64,000 nt of DNA from Eudorina sp. 2006-703-Eu-15. Taxonomy: Eukaryota > Chlorophyta > Chlorophyceae > Chlamydomonadales > Volvocaceae. The position numbers and the translations under genes were made by a program. Shown here piece after piece: positions 11,933 through 26,900 of the stretch. The stretch lies in assembly GCA_003117195.1 (NCBI GenBank), contig BDSI01000016.1, forward strand, positions 1,178,001 to 1,242,000, in the 5' to 3' direction. The notes under the pieces were generated by a model. It was given only the letters and a program-made list of their open reading frames with translations, searched no databases and had not been told where the DNA came from. Position 1 is the stretch's first letter. Every line of letters starts with the position of its first letter.

Positions 11933-14900
11933 TGCAGGACTGGGGCATCGATTTTCTGGATGTCCCCTTCCTGGAGCTGGTTGGCTCCGTCCTGTCCGGG
12001 GTTCCTTTGAGCCGGGTCGGGCCCCTGCTGCAATGCCTCAACTGCGGCGCCATCACGGTGCGAAATACGACGCTCCAGGGGCTCCTTCGTCGGCCTCCTT
12101 CGGGCGGCGGCAGCAGCCCATCACATGCCTATGGAGCGGCCCGCTTCTCTGGGCTGCGAGGCGCCGTCCTCGACAACATCCAATGCTCGGGCGTCCACGG
12201 GGCAGCCGGCTGGGCCTGCCTCCTGCTCCAGCTGCAGCCCAATGCGACCGTGTACGTTCATAACTGTCTATTTACCAACAGCACAGTCGTCGAAAGCTCA
12301 AAAAGTGATGCAACCATGTACTTCGACGACGCCGTGGTGCCATCGCACGTGCTCAACTGCGGTTACACGGCCCTCGACAGTAGCGTCGAGCACGGTTACG
12401 GGGCCCTGCTTTTGTCATATGAAGTCAACGATACTGCTACGTTCAGTGGTGCCGTCATTGTGGACCGCACCGTTGTGGCGGACAACGTGGGCGGATGCGG
12501 GGCAGGCCTGGCTGTGGTAGCCGACCATGCGGTGGGTGCGTACGGCGGCCCTATAAGTGCTAATTATTTATAAGTGCCAAGTAATTATAAATTTATTATT
12601 CCGTATTTGATACTCCATTTTTTGCGAATGGATGATAATAAATGTCAATATACAATTCATTTATGTGCCAACTTAATTGCACTCGTTTTATCCTTATGAT
12701 CCGTAACGCCGTAAACCAACGTTCTATCAGCAGCAATACAAACCTGCTGGAAACACGATTCGGTTCCACGTTGGATTGTTTCCTTCCATGCATACATGTC
12801 ATCTACTGTATGCAAGCAATACGCCTGCCTTCCTTCTTGCTCGGATGCAGGCAGCAGCAGGAGGACACGTTCATGTCGAAATCATAAACAGCAAATTCAT
12901 AAGGAACACAGCAGCCGGCGATGGTGGGGGCGTGTATGTCGCCAGCGCTGCCACATCTACCACATCTGCGCCACCACCCGAACCCCTGCTGCCAGTATTG
13001 GATGATACTCCTCAGCAGCAGCAGCAACAGCAGCCGCCGGGATTGGTGCTTATCAACGGTAGTGTCTTCCTCAATAACTCGGCACGAACTGGAAACGGCG
13101 GGGGTTTTCACTTCTCACGGCGCGGCGGCACAAACCTGCCAAAGCTACTTCTGTACGGCGCCTCATTCATTTCGAACGCGGCCGGCTGCAGCGGCGGAGG
13201 GCTTTACATCGACATCACGGATCCCACAAACGATCACAACAGCCCCTTTTTGGGTTCCGGCATCCTCAATGGCATCCTGGGAAGCTTCGTCGTCGCGGCC
13301 AGCAGCGCGCTTATCAATAATACTGCAGGTCTGGTGCCGCTGGACGCGGCGGGGGACGCCAGCAGCGCCACCGCCGATCCCGCACTCGCTGAATATAATG
13401 GAGGTGCAGTGTACCTGGGGGTGGACCGCATTGGCCTCCCCGTCCAAGTCACCGGTGGCTCATCGGTGGTCGGCAACTCCGCCATGCAGGGCCGCGGTGG
13501 CGCGATTTATGTGCTGGATCGAACCCCTCAAGTTGGGCTGCACGTCTCCGAGAACAGTGTTGTGTTGCACAATTCGGCAATATTTGGTGGTTTCATGTAC
13601 ACGGTGGCTGTGCGCGACGTAAGGTTTGATAATGGAAGCGCGTTCACAATTCAGCTGGATCCAGGCACCGTCGCGTCCTTCAACTCCGCGAGGAACAGTG
13701 GGGGCTTCCTGTACGCGTATGTGCGTGACGGGCAAGATGTAGTGCTGACTGTGAATGCGAGCTCCCTGGTTGGAAACAAGGCCGCCAATGGAGATGGCGG
13801 GGCCTTGTATATCGGCGATAATGATGGCCGGCTGAATGCCACTTTTTTGGGTAGCTGCCGTGTCAACCGTAACAGCGCCAGGCGGCATGGCGGTGCGTTG
13901 AGAATAATCGGCTTCAGTAACCGACTGGAGCTCCGGGTGACGGGGGGCTGCAGCATATCTGGAAACGTGGCTGGCGGCAGCGGCGGCGGAGTTATGGTGG
14001 AGTCGGTCGTATTTGCGACCTCCTTGGGAATCACCATTGACGGAGCCAGCCAGTTGCTGAACAACTCCGCCAGCGACGGCGGTGCATTCTACGTGCAGGT
14101 ACGTGCGTGGCTGAATGTCACACGGCGCGGCCAAGCAAAGGCTTCTCGAGATGTACGAGATGATGTGCAGGGTCTATTGTACGTAGGGATTAATAATAGT
14201 AGTAGTAATAAGAGTACGCCGGCCGGAGCCTGGCGTGTGTTAAGGGGGTGGGGAACTGAGGGGTGGCGTAGCCACCCCTGTATGCCCGCACCACCGACGT
14301 AGGGATTATTATTTTTGTTGCACCGGTGTATGTCCGCCCAACCTGGCGTGCGTAATGAGGGTATGCATGAATGCATGCCGATCTCCCGCATTTAAATTCT
14401 TGTTTCCTCAAATGTCAGCCTCATCGGTTGCTTGTTCCTATGTCGAGTGCGTTGTCACTACTACTATCGTTGTTGTTGTTGTTGTTGTTGTAATACACGG
14501 CTTAATCACTGTATTTGCTGTCCCTGAAATAGACTGGCCACCGCTTGGAGTACTTCAACGTCACGGGCAGCAGTCTGGTGGAGGGAAACCAAGCAAGCCG
14601 CAGCGGAGGAGCCCTTTACCTCATGGCGTACTCCGTGGGCGACGAGGGTGCGCCTACCTGCAACGTACACTGGGATGGCAGCAGCACGCTTTCCCACAAC
14701 AAGGCGGCGGTGGATGGCGGCGGCATTCGTGTGGCTGGCGACATAGTCCATGTCGGCGTCCTTGGAGGGTCGGTATGGGTCGACAATGAGGTGCAAGGCA
14801 GCGGCGGAGCTCTGTATGTTGACACCTTTAATTCCCTACTGGGCGTCTCAACCGTCACGATCGGTGGTAGAAGCCACATAGGGGGTAACCACGCCAGCAC

Positions 14901-17900
14901 CGGTGGGGCGCTATACGTCCGGGGGTACTCATCGCTGGACGTGTCTGAGGGCTGCAACATCTCGCTCAACACCGCTTCGTTTGACGGCGGTGCAGTGTTT
15001 CTGTCTCAGCTTCCTGTCAGCGTCCACTTGGAATCCTGCACTGTGTCTGGCAACACGGCGACGAGGGGTTCTGGAGGTTCGTTCCATATCGCCACGGTAA
15101 GCTGCTGGGGAAGATAGAGGTGTATGTGAGTACATATGTCGTGGCAGGGGAACGAAAGTATATATAGTTATACGGTAACCAAGATACATGGCTGGATTCA
15201 TGTACGTAATGTAAGTAATAATAAAGCAACGGCCATCCTTCACTATCGTGATTGCACTTGTCGCTTGCTTATTCCCGCCCCGGCGGTGGCAGCGGTGTAT
15301 GTATGCATAGGCTCGCTCAGCGCGTGAGCCTCACTGCCCCTGCCCCGTTAATTTACGCTAGGGTTGGCATCGGATTAAATTATTATTTTAGTAATAATAA
15401 TATTGTTAATTTTATTTACTAATTTCTATTATCGTCGTCATCGTTATTAGTGTGATAGTAATAACTTCAAATGTTTTTGCTAGTACTATTTATCTTATCC
15501 ATATTCTTACAATTTTAGTAATAGCAAAATATTATATAGTTATATAATGATCAGTTTTTATTTCCTTTGCTGGCGCACAGTGTTGGGGACCCGTGCCGAG
15601 TTCTCTCGATATGCGCATGCAGGAGGAACTTGTGGCGGACGAGCCCATGTGGGACGCGCCGCCAACCCAGGAGGAGCCAGCACAAGAGGAGGTAGCCCCA
15701 GGAACCCACAAGTGCCCAATATGCTCTTTTCAAGGCAACGCGACGAATATCACCGTTGTGAATGCCACTTTCTTGGGTAATACCGCGGGCGCGGCGTACG
15801 GCGGTGCTCTGTGCGTGAAGCCGCACCAATATTGCTGCAGTGATACGAAAATAAATATTATTGTCATGACATCTAAATTTTACGGAAATTCTGCTTCAAG
15901 TGCCGGCGGCGTACTAGCACTGGTCGACATTTCAAATGCGTCTTCGAAAGCAGTTATCATCAACAGCAGTTTTGTGGAAAATTTCGTCGGGTCGTCAGTT
16001 GCTGATGACCAGACCTCCTCCAGTAGCTTTGGTGGGGCGATTTATCTATCGCGCGAGATCTCAAGCTCAACCCCCGCCAATCAACTGGATCAACCCCCCT
16101 GCCAGATGTTTATGGAGGGCTCAGAGTTCCTAGGCAACCAATGCAAGGGCGGCAGCGGTGGGTCTGTGATGCTGGTATCCTGCGGATTGCACCTACGGCG
16201 TTGCAACTTCACACGAAATCGTGCGTCGGTCCGCGGAGGAGCACTTGCCGTATCAAGAATGGCGCGCAGGTCGTCGCCATCGACGTCGGGATCGCTGGAT
16301 TTGGCTATTTCGGCCAGGAATAATAATAATAATAACACGGTAGACAGGTCTGCGTCATCTATGAGCATCACTGAAACCGCATTTCATGAAAACAGCGCGC
16401 AGGGCGCTGGCGGAGCCCTGGCGTTGTACGACGCCTTGCACGACATGGGCTTGAATTTTACAGTCGCCAACTGCACTTTCGCGGGGAACACGGCCGGTGC
16501 CTCCAGCGGCAACCTCATTGCTGCTACGAATTTTGCCGGTGCTATTTTGCTGTGGCGCGATGATGTGGAGGGCCTTGGAATGCCGAAGCCAGCAGCGTGC
16601 CAGATTTCTATAAGCCGTACGTCATTTAGGGACAACCTTTGTCGCGGTGGCAGTGGTGGGGCTGTGATGCTCATATCCTGTGGGCTAAAAGTTCACGAGT
16701 GCAACTTCACCCGGAATCGTGCCCTCCTTGGCGGCGGGGCGTTGGCTGCCCTGCAATCAGCCTGGGCACCTTCGACCTTGGGGCTCCAAGCAGAAACGTC
16801 CAATAGCAACGCAAATAACGACAGCAGCATGGGTGATGCGGCCGAGTTTGACGACATGCCCTCGACAGCGGACTTCTCGGTGAGCGGCCGTCGCTTGCTT
16901 TTGCGATCGGCTGTTTCCTCCGAGCAGCACACCGGACCCGCCGCCGGCGGGCTCGCGCGCCGGCGGGCACAGCAGTCCACGGATGGAGGATCAGAGAGCG
17001 GCGGCAGCAGCTACGGGTTGTGGACTTCCGAAGTGCTCGGATGCCGCTTCGTTGGCAACTCTGTGGAGCAAGAGCTTGGGGGCGCCCTGTACATGTACGC
17101 CTCCGCGGATGGGGCTTACGTCAGCCTCGCTGAGTGCCAGTTTGCGGTACGTACGTTTCCAAGCATCTTATGTCATTGCCTTGCCTTCTGCCGTGTGTGG
17201 GCCCTCTTATGTATGTAATGATTTGGACCGCCGGACAACGACCGGCAGCCGTGCATGCTGTGCGTTTTATTCCTTAGCAAGTGCAAGCTAGCTAGCTAGT
17301 TCCTCACTGCTGTTCACCGTCGTTTCGTCAACGTGCAGCCTTTCCTGCTTGATCAGTATTGAGTGTGCACATAAAATACATCGTATGTCACGCCCCCTGT
17401 GCTTACAGAGAAACTCGGCGGAGGAGCAAGGTGGTGCGGCATTCCTTGCTGTCAGAGGGTCGGGGACGCATTTGCAGGTCGAGCGATGCACGTTTACCGT
17501 TAATAGCGCCCAGCGAGGGAGCGGGGGAGCAACGTACCTGCTGCTTGGCGCCAATGCTACCGGTCGCCTTGCAAGCGTGGGCATGATCGGTAACACGGCG
17601 GCTGTGTCTGGCGGCGGCGCCATGTTTGACATTCGGGGGGGTGGGAGCCTCTCCGTACACGGCCTGAATGCCAGCCGGAACACCGCGCGGACTGGCAATG
17701 GCGGCGCCCTGCAGCTGCAAGCTCAAGCAGGTTGTCTAGCTGAAGTAAGCGGCTGCAGCTTCGACGCCAACGACGCAGGAGGCGCAGGAGGCGCTGGGCT
17801 GTTGGATGGCACCTGCGGCTCCCGCATATACTTGACGGGGAGCTCCATCACTCGCAACCAGGCGGGGGCGTCCGGTGGAGCGCTGTACGTCTCATACGCA

Positions 17901-20900
17901 TCCAAGGGCACGTTTTCACCATCCGCATCCGCGGCAGTCGGCAGTTTGTTTGGGTCGGCTGCACCCGCATTCGATGCGCCGGCGGCTGTTTGCACGAACA
18001 GTTCTCCAGGGGGCGGAGTCCTAGTGCAGGGGGCATGGCTGGAGGCCAATGCTGCGGGGCAGAACGGCGGTGCCGTGTTCTTGGCGTCCGCGAGTGCTGC
18101 AACATTTATGAATCTAACCATGACTGACAACACTGCCTGTGGCAGCGGCGGCTCCGTGGCGGCGGAGGGTTGCGCGGCCTTGGGGCTGCTGCGGAGTACA
18201 GTGAATAGCAGTCGGGCGATAATGATTGGCGGTGGCGGCATACACGCGTACGGATGTCGGCGGATTTTGCTTGAAGACGTGAACGTCACTGACAACCAAG
18301 CTGCCCTCTCAGGCGGCGGCATGTCGACCTCTGCACCGGCGGTGGGGGCTCGGGACGCGTCGCAGGATGACTCCGCCGTGTCTCCTGCTGATGGCAGCAG
18401 CAACAGCGATGCATCCTTATCAGAATCAGTAGCCTGGTCTCAGACCAGCTTGCTGCTGCACAACGTGCAATTTTCAAACAATCATGTGGTCGGTATTTCC
18501 CAGACTGATGCGTCCGTCAAGAGCTGTCAGCAGGCGATGGTAGGCGCTTCAACGGCTGCTGGTGGTGGCGTCAGCAGAGACCTGGGTGGCGGCCTTGCCC
18601 TGGATGGCAGCGTTGCAGCCGCTCTCAGCCAATCGGCGTTCTCACAGGACAACAGCGCCGCCTTTGGTGCAGCTCTTTCGTCGTCTCAGCGCTGCTACCC
18701 AAGCGACCCCAGCGCATCACTTGCACAGCGGCGCCGTGCGGTTTTACGCACGGCTCAAAGCCAAGTACGTATGTAAATTATGTGCAAGTAGTACATATTT
18801 ATGTGCCGATCCATCCAGTACAGTGCGCAGTATTAAGTTTTGTGCCGAATCGTAGAACGGGCGTATGTTATTTTTTGCCGCAGCGCGCTGCAACTACTGA
18901 CACTGTCAATGGTATCCTTACTATCATGCACGCCCGCCCACCATCCACCGGTGGCGTGTTTCGTTTACCATGCTGACGTTACTAACACCGCCCGCAGATT
19001 ACCGACCCCGAGGAAATTGCGGACTGGCAGGTAGTCTGGGAAAATCTAGACGAGTTCGCAGCAATGCAGTGCTGGACGTTGCATATGAGCGACACGACCT
19101 TGCCTCCTGCTGCTGCACTTGTTACCGATTCAAGCCGAGGCGGCAGAACCGTCACGGTCGCGCCGCCTGGACAGCAGCAGGTAAATAAAGGAGTGCAGGG
19201 GTTCAGGGTTCTTGTCGTCTGGCAAACGACGATGGAGAGCGAGGCAGGATTTAGTTGGCTTTGAAATTAACCAGGCATGACTAGTTTTGTCCTCAGGATG
19301 GGTGCCTGCGTGCCTCTAGTGTCTAACAGTAAATAATTATCGGCTCAACACCGACTGACCTCTTAAACCCTTCATACTCCCAACCGTACTTATTATGCAG
19401 AGCGTAACCCTCTGGATCGATGATTTTTTGGCATCAGCTTTGCGAGTCCATTGCAGCGGTATCGGAAATTACGGAAATAAATCACGAGGCGTAGATGGCG
19501 TAGATGGCGCGCCCACAGATTCCCCATCGGACTTGGCTGTATCCTTGGGGGAGTCCCTTGCCAGCATTGCCAACGCCGCGCAGAATCCAGCTAGCCAGGT
19601 TATGGCTTATGTGGTGAACCAGACAGTGGATGCGTCCCTGCAGCGCACCCATGAGATTAAGGAATTATCGGGGGCACGGTTACAGCAGTTATCAGGTCAG
19701 CTAGCGCAGTGCAGCCCACCAGAAGATGCAGCAGCGCAGTGGACGGACACAGCAGCAGCTATAGCAGCGCAAAAGGGATTAGTAGGATTGCCGGCGGCAT
19801 TCATCGGCCTTTGGTTTCCGGAAGGCGGCCTGCTGGTACAAGACAGCAGGCGCGTGCTGCTGCGGACAGGTCATTCGTTTCAGCTAACCGCGCAACTGTT
19901 TGACATGTTGGGTCAGCAAGTAACGTTGGGTAAGTCTTTATACATACATGTAGTTAGTTCTTGTATGAACGCATATTACGGTGCTCTTTACTTCTACTTC
20001 GTGTCAGGTCTTCAACAAGTTTAGATATTTAAAGCTGTGCTGCCGCACTATTCTCCGTGACATCGATCGGCATCGTGCGTTAGTTCCCGCTCAGGAGTTT
20101 TTGTTCCTTCCCAAGCTTTTGTTTGATTAAACGTTTCCGCTTGCCCTGCCTGCTGTTGGCTGCTTTCTTTGGCATGTTTTTTCACCTGCCTGAAGACCCA
20201 AGCCCAGCTACGATGCACTTGAAGCTGGTCCCCAACGCCATGCTGCACATCGAAGGAGGCGCAGCAGGCGAGGGCACCACTGCCGATCTGAGCTTGCTTG
20301 CATACCTGGATCCTGGCCTGGGCAAGAGCCTAGAAGTCGCTGTCACAAACGGGTCTGCCACTTGGATGGGAATAACAGCATACGCGTGGCCGGGCTCGTA
20401 CTATTTCGAGATCGCCTTCAACCCGAGTTCAACACCCTTTGTACGGGTGCGTAGGTCACGCGTGCGCAGGGTCACGCACGTTGCTTGCCAACGCAACTTA
20501 TTGGCTCGATTTTTTTATTTGTTTCTGATTTTCCGATTTTTTTCCGATGGCTGCACGGACGGGAGGTGTTCAGCTGCGTCATCTAAGGGTTATTGCGCTT
20601 AAAATTAGGTATCTGGGCCAATCACCTAGATCGGCTTGTCTGCTGGAGCAGAAAATTCCGCGGCTAGCTACGCGTCCCTTGCTACAAAATCCCGCGCGCG
20701 CCCCGTTCCAATTATAGCACCCTCTTGTTACCGCAACCGTTTGGATACCGACTGCACGCGTGAGTTAGGTTAACAAACACGTAACAATAATCATGCTAAT
20801 AGTTTTATTAATGAAAAAGAATTAAGCAACAACATTAGTAATCACACACAACGATCGATACGTACGCTTCGGTCCTAAAATAAAACGAGGCGGGTGTGGA

Positions 20901-23900
20901 GAGGTTACGGATTTGCAACGGTCGTTTCACACAATGTTACGAGAAGTCTTACTTCGTAACTGATTATATATGCTGACCAACCTCCAGTAGTTGTGATGCA
21001 TGAATGCAGGTTGCAACGCTGCGGCAACCGGTGGAGGTGCTCCCTTGTGAAGTGGGTGAGACCCTCGACCTGGGGCGCTCCGCATCCGCAAACGTGTCAA
21101 CCTTGACGGCCTGCAAAGCGTGCCCTACTGCTACATACGGCCTTTGGAAAGACAGCCGCCCAGACCTGCTCAGTGTTTTAGGTCTGGCTGGCGGAGGAGG
21201 CAACGTGTACACATTGACCAAATCCGCGGAGGTCCAGGGGGACTACGATTGCAGGCTTTGCCCCCCGAATGCGGTTTGCCTGGGAGGAGCGATCATTGTT
21301 CCTGAGGAAGGTGCGCGAATCAAATGTGTGCGGCTGTCCTGTCGGAGCGAGGATGTGCGCGGAACACCATGCATCCATTTATCCATCGTTTTGAGTGGGC
21401 TCCGAAGCAGCGGTAGCAGCCGTTGCTGCTGCTGCGTTTACCAGCCAGGCAGCAGATAGAATCCACAAAATCAGCACGGTAGGGGCGCGGTCTTATATAT
21501 TATGTTCTTGCTTCTTACTTGTTTGCTTGACGCGTATCGGCAGCAGGCGCCGCCAGTGTAGACGCGAGTGTAGTTATTCGTCCGGGCGCCCGTTAACATC
21601 AATACTTACCTGCGTGTGTGCCGCCGGGCATGCTTGCGTTACTTGGTCCCACACACGCACAGGATACTGGCACAGTGCGGCGAGCTCAACACAGATTCAC
21701 CAATGCCCTAATCCTGCAGCTTGCAGCACGGATGCGACCTTTCCGGAGCTCACGGATGCTGATAACATTACTTACAATGATAATGCGTCGCAAACATTAT
21801 TATTACCGAATTACCGGACGGCAATGCTGGCGTGCTGCCAGTACGCCTTGTACAGCAGTCGCAATGTGGCAGCCAGGGGAGCGATTGCCCAAGACACTCA
21901 CGTGGTTCTGAACCGCCCTCCGCAGCTCCCGGAATTGGACACTTTGTCGGCGACGGTTTGCAGCAACCTGAGCTGCTTCGCATGGGGTTCACAGCAGCCG
22001 GCGGAAGGCCCAGAATCGTATCTTCAACAGCAGTGCCTGTATGGGTACACGGGCAATTTATGCGCTGCTTGTATCCCTGGATTCTATATCGACTCGGTAA
22101 GGGTTTGCAACTTGCATCCGTCCGCATGACTATATATCAATATCATTTTATTATTATCACCATGATAATATTATATATCTATCGTTTGTATCATGATTAC
22201 TTTGGAATATTATATAATTGTTATATAATTGTTATTATTGTCATCGTTATTGTTATTCATAATAATTAATGTAGTTCTATAATATATAATGTGTGTTTTA
22301 ATGCTATTATTTATCAGAGCATGCCTGGCGTGCATGCAGGGGGACACTAGGGACACACGACAACGTATCGTCTCTGATAACGACAATCCCTCCACTACGT
22401 CCCCATCTATTCCATCCAGATGTTGCACACGCAGATAGGGTTTCCCGCCTCCAACGAACCCAACAGCTAATAATGTATCCGACCCGTACCGTCCGTCCTC
22501 GCTGCCCGCCCGCGCAGGACTTCAAGTGCACCAGATGCCCAGGCCTGCCTCGCACCTTGGCGCTGGGCTTGTTATCATTCTGGAGCAGCGTAGCACTAAT
22601 CCTCTTCACAACAGTGACCAACCTATCTGACGGCTTTGGCACGGATGTGGCGAGCCAGGTACAGGACGACCAGCAGCAGGCAGCAGCAGACAGCTCAACC
22701 GAAGACCCGCCCTTGGAATCTCCGCCGGAGCGGGCAGCTGCTGACCAATTGGAGTTGAGTGACGTCGTCAAGGTAGGCGCGTCGCGCGTTAGTCATCTCT
22801 CGGCTATGCAAGCACGCACGCTGTAGTGCATGATGGCCACGCACCTGGATGGTGCTGCTGCTGGACATGGCGTGCTAGCGATAGCTTGTATTGTTTCATA
22901 ATGATTCATTATTTGATTCAGCCGCAACAGCTGAATAGCCGTATTATTTATTAGTTTTCGGAGCTTACCGTACTTGATCAATAATATATACCTGATTATA
23001 TCCTACTTGCGTGTGTTGTATATATGCGGTGGTGACGTGGCCGGCTGGCTGGCCCCTGCAGGTCACTGTCGTTCACATCCAGTACTTGGTCATCGGTAAG
23101 TAACCTAACCAGCAAGGGGCGGAGACATATCGAGTCCACCCCAAAAGAAAGCAACGTCGTCCTGAATTAATATGCGGTAGTTAGGAAGGTTGTAAGGAAC
23201 TCAATATACTTACAATATATACGTTATACAATGATAATACAAAATAAAATTCAACGCGACAGGCTTCGGCCGTAAACCAAGGCGTGCGCGGGGTGGGGAG
23301 GTTATGCATTCTCCCCGGCCTTTCTCCCCGTCATGCCCCCCCTGTAAGCTATGCCACAACTCACTGCCTCGCTCCGAGCGACCTCGAGCTTAATTTATAT
23401 CGCATGTACAATACGTACATATGTACATATGTATATGCATGTAATAAAGGGACGTACGTACCCATACCTACCTTTCTTCACACACGCAAAACATGAAAAG
23501 TTATCAATGCGAGTTCGTGGCATGGTCATAGCACCGCCAGCGATCATTATCGAGCTTACCTGCACGCTTCGCCGGTTTGCCCCCCTGCGTGTTCCGCACA
23601 CACGCACAAACAGTCATGCGGCTTGGCGTCAACTACCCCTACGTCATCCTACAGTGCCAGGCTGCTTTCAGCGCTGTCACCGGCGCCGAGAACTACCTGA
23701 TCTACAGCCCCAGCTGCCTGCAGCCCGACAGGGACAGCGCCGGCCAGGCCCTGATCCAATGGCTGGCGGCCATTCTGACTCCTTGCGCTGTCGCCGTCAT
23801 GTGCATGCTGCTGTGGGCGCTTCGGTACGTGTTAGTGCATGCAAGCGTGCGTTGGCACCCATGAGGACGGTTTTGTGCCTTGCGTGGGGCTGTCACATAC

Positions 23901-26900
23901 AGAAGTCATTCATCTGTGCGTGCGTGCGTGCGTGGCGGCATTTCTTTGGCAGGATGTGCTCGCCGCGCGGCTGCTGGGCGCGGCGCAGCAATAGCAGTAT
24001 TCGTACTCTCCTGGGTGCCCCTCTAGGTGCAACTCCGAAACCCGACGTCATAGCACTCCCTTGGGCAGCGATAAAATTATGCGCTGCGTGGTGATCCTGC
24101 ATCTCCACCTAATTCCCTCGCTCTGCGTCTTTGCGGCATGTACGACGACCATCGTTTGTTCGACGTGCGTCAAGATGCATGTGTCCGTCCGTCCGTCCCT
24201 TGCCCGCTGCTTCTATCTTGCTTGGTTGAGTTACGTGATGATGATGAGTCCGTTCCTTCGTTCAATGCCGGGAATTTATTCAGTTCGATGGTTTTCTACC
24301 GATGATTTTGCAGTGGACCCCCGCGCGCCACGGGTCGATGGGTGTTGCAATAATGCAGGTACGCCTATAAGCACTGGAGGAATAGCTTTCTTCCGGGCCT
24401 TATGCGATCCTGCTCACCATCATCCCGTTGGAGCCGCTTCCGCTCGACTCTATATCGTACGACAACAACGACGAGGCGGAAGCGATCCAACGAAACACAA
24501 CGGACAACCTCGACTAACAGGCACGGGTACTTCACCACTACCAATTCCGGTTACTACTTCAGGGACTCAGCATCAACAGCCACGCCTCCCGCCGCCGCGG
24601 CAGCAGCAGTCGATAACAATGATGCGGCAGTGACGCATGATATGGAAGCTTCTTCTCGCCGACAGTGTGAAGCGGGCCTCGCCTACCAGCCGGCCAATGC
24701 CTCCAGCAGGGACAGCGCGCAGCAGCAGCAGCAGCAGCAGCAGGTCGGCGCCGGGCGTTTGGGCGAGGTGCGCGGGCCAGCCGAGGACCAGCCGCCGCCG
24801 CCACGACGAGCCCCCACTGACAGCGCCGCGCTGTCGTCGCCAGCAGCCACGGCCCGCCGTCCAGCTACCGCGGAGGGGTCCCTATCCAGCAGGACGTCGT
24901 CGTCGTCATCACGATCTGCTGCGGAGGCGCCTGCAGCTGTAGCAGCAGCAGCAGCGTCGTCCACGGCGACCATTCCGCGCCCGGCGGAGGTCGATCTGCT
25001 GGACAGCGGCAGCAGCAGCAGCAGCAGCCTGGGGCTCCCACAGCAGTGCTCAGGCAGGGGGTTCGCCGCGGATACGACTGTCCTGACGCTAACCGCCGGG
25101 TGCTCGCAGCCATCAGCAGCAGCCACACCGCGCGCGGCGGCTGGGGTCGATCCGCCGGAAGATCCAACCGGCGGCGGCGGCGGCAGGCCACATCTTACCT
25201 GGAGCGCGAGTAGAGCGCACATGTACAAAACAGATGCTGCAACCAGTCAGGGAAGTGCTGCTGCTGCCACTGGCTGCTGCCAGCAGAGTCCAGTTGCGTC
25301 TGCGGCTGCTGCTGTGCCTGATAATAACTGCTGCAGCGGACCCGACATACCTGCTGACACCGTCGTCGGCTGCGTCGGTGGCAGCAGGCATGGTGATCCA
25401 GCAGTACCTCCGCAGTGCGGTGATGTCCGCGATGCGGTGCTGCAGCAGACTGACACCCTGCAGGCGGCGGGCGCTGACGACGCAGCAGCAGAAGCCACCC
25501 GCCGGCGGGGGCGGGGGCCATCCGCAAGCGGCAGTGTCCTCGACGCTGATGGTTTCCAGTACCAGTTCCGCCGCAGCCCGGCGTGGCGACGCACGAGCCA
25601 CCCCAAGTCATCGTCCCTGTCTCTTTCCAAGATGGGTTCGAGGGCCATCAGCGACGTCATGGCGTCATTCGGCAAGCTGAAGACGTTTGTCGTGCGGACA
25701 CGCGAGGCCAGCCAGGCCACGCTCGCGGAGGTTGACCAGGTGTTGCACCTGGGGGAGCAACTGAGTGTGGTCCTCATGGCGGCGGTCTTCATCCTGTACC
25801 CCAGCTGGGCGTATGCAGGTGTGTGTACGATGCTACGTTCGATGTATGTAGCGCGTATCATATCTTGCCGTATGTATGTAGATGCGAGAAGTATTTGTTG
25901 CCGCCTGCACGCATGCCTTGCTTGGTTGCTTGTTGCCATTATTTGACACTAGCAAGCGATTTGCATGCATGTACGGTACGCGCACGTGCGTGGCTGGCGC
26001 GATATTATTATAACCTACTGCCGTACGTACCTGGGAGCTCCCTAAGCGTGCGTGTGTATGTTATGCCACTTGAGTTTTTTGCAGCCATGTCCTCGTTCGC
26101 GTGTTATCCAATCGATGACGCGACGGGGCCGTTCCCTGAAGGCCGAATGGTATGTCATGAATGGCTGGGAATGAGTCATACGGATCTCTCACAATAGTAG
26201 TTACCATATTATGTAACAATGCTCGGACACCACCAAGCGATGTATTCTCGGGCCTGCTAGTCAAGAAGTACATATGTAATATATGCATATAAGGATAATG
26301 GGGAGATAGCGAGCCGGCCACGCACAAACACCGACACGCGTCGGTGGGTACATATGCATATGTGCCTCCGGACCGCCGCCGTACGCATCATCCGCCGTGC
26401 GCTGCATTGTTATTTCGTTGTATATAGAACTAAGGAGACCACCGATACAATAATAATGCATTTATAATGGCAATCACCCAGACCTCCGCAGCGCCTGGGA
26501 CTCACGGTCCACCTTGTCACGGTATGGTTACGTACATTATTACAATAGATGTTATCATTTGATCTCCATGACGACCTAATAAGGCCTAAATGTGTACATG
26601 CACGTATGTTGATCGCAGGCAACGTGGATGTACGGCTACTGGATCCGTGACATGCAAATGGAGTGCTACAGCGGCATCCACCTCCGGGTGTACGTGCCGG
26701 TGGGGTTGATCGCGGTGGTGGTCTTCTGCCTGCTGCCCCCGCTCGCGTCCTTCATATCAGTGTGGCGAGTGCGCCGCCGCCTCAACGAGGACCACGTTCG
26801 CAAAGTATACGGCTTCCTCTACAAGCGGTACAAGTGAGCGAGCACACAGCGCAATGACCATGGGACTGGTGAGGCGGTGTTATTATTACTACTACTATTA

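Noticed and set aside
11787..12056. Minus-strand ORFs with poly-Ser or poly-Ile
   Set aside because: They are the reverse readings of the GAT array, which is coding on the plus strand.
24061..24633. Alternative frames over the start of receptor-like exon 14
   Set aside because: They end in stops. Only the frame joined at 24359 stays open into the conserved C-terminal membrane segment at 25760-25815.
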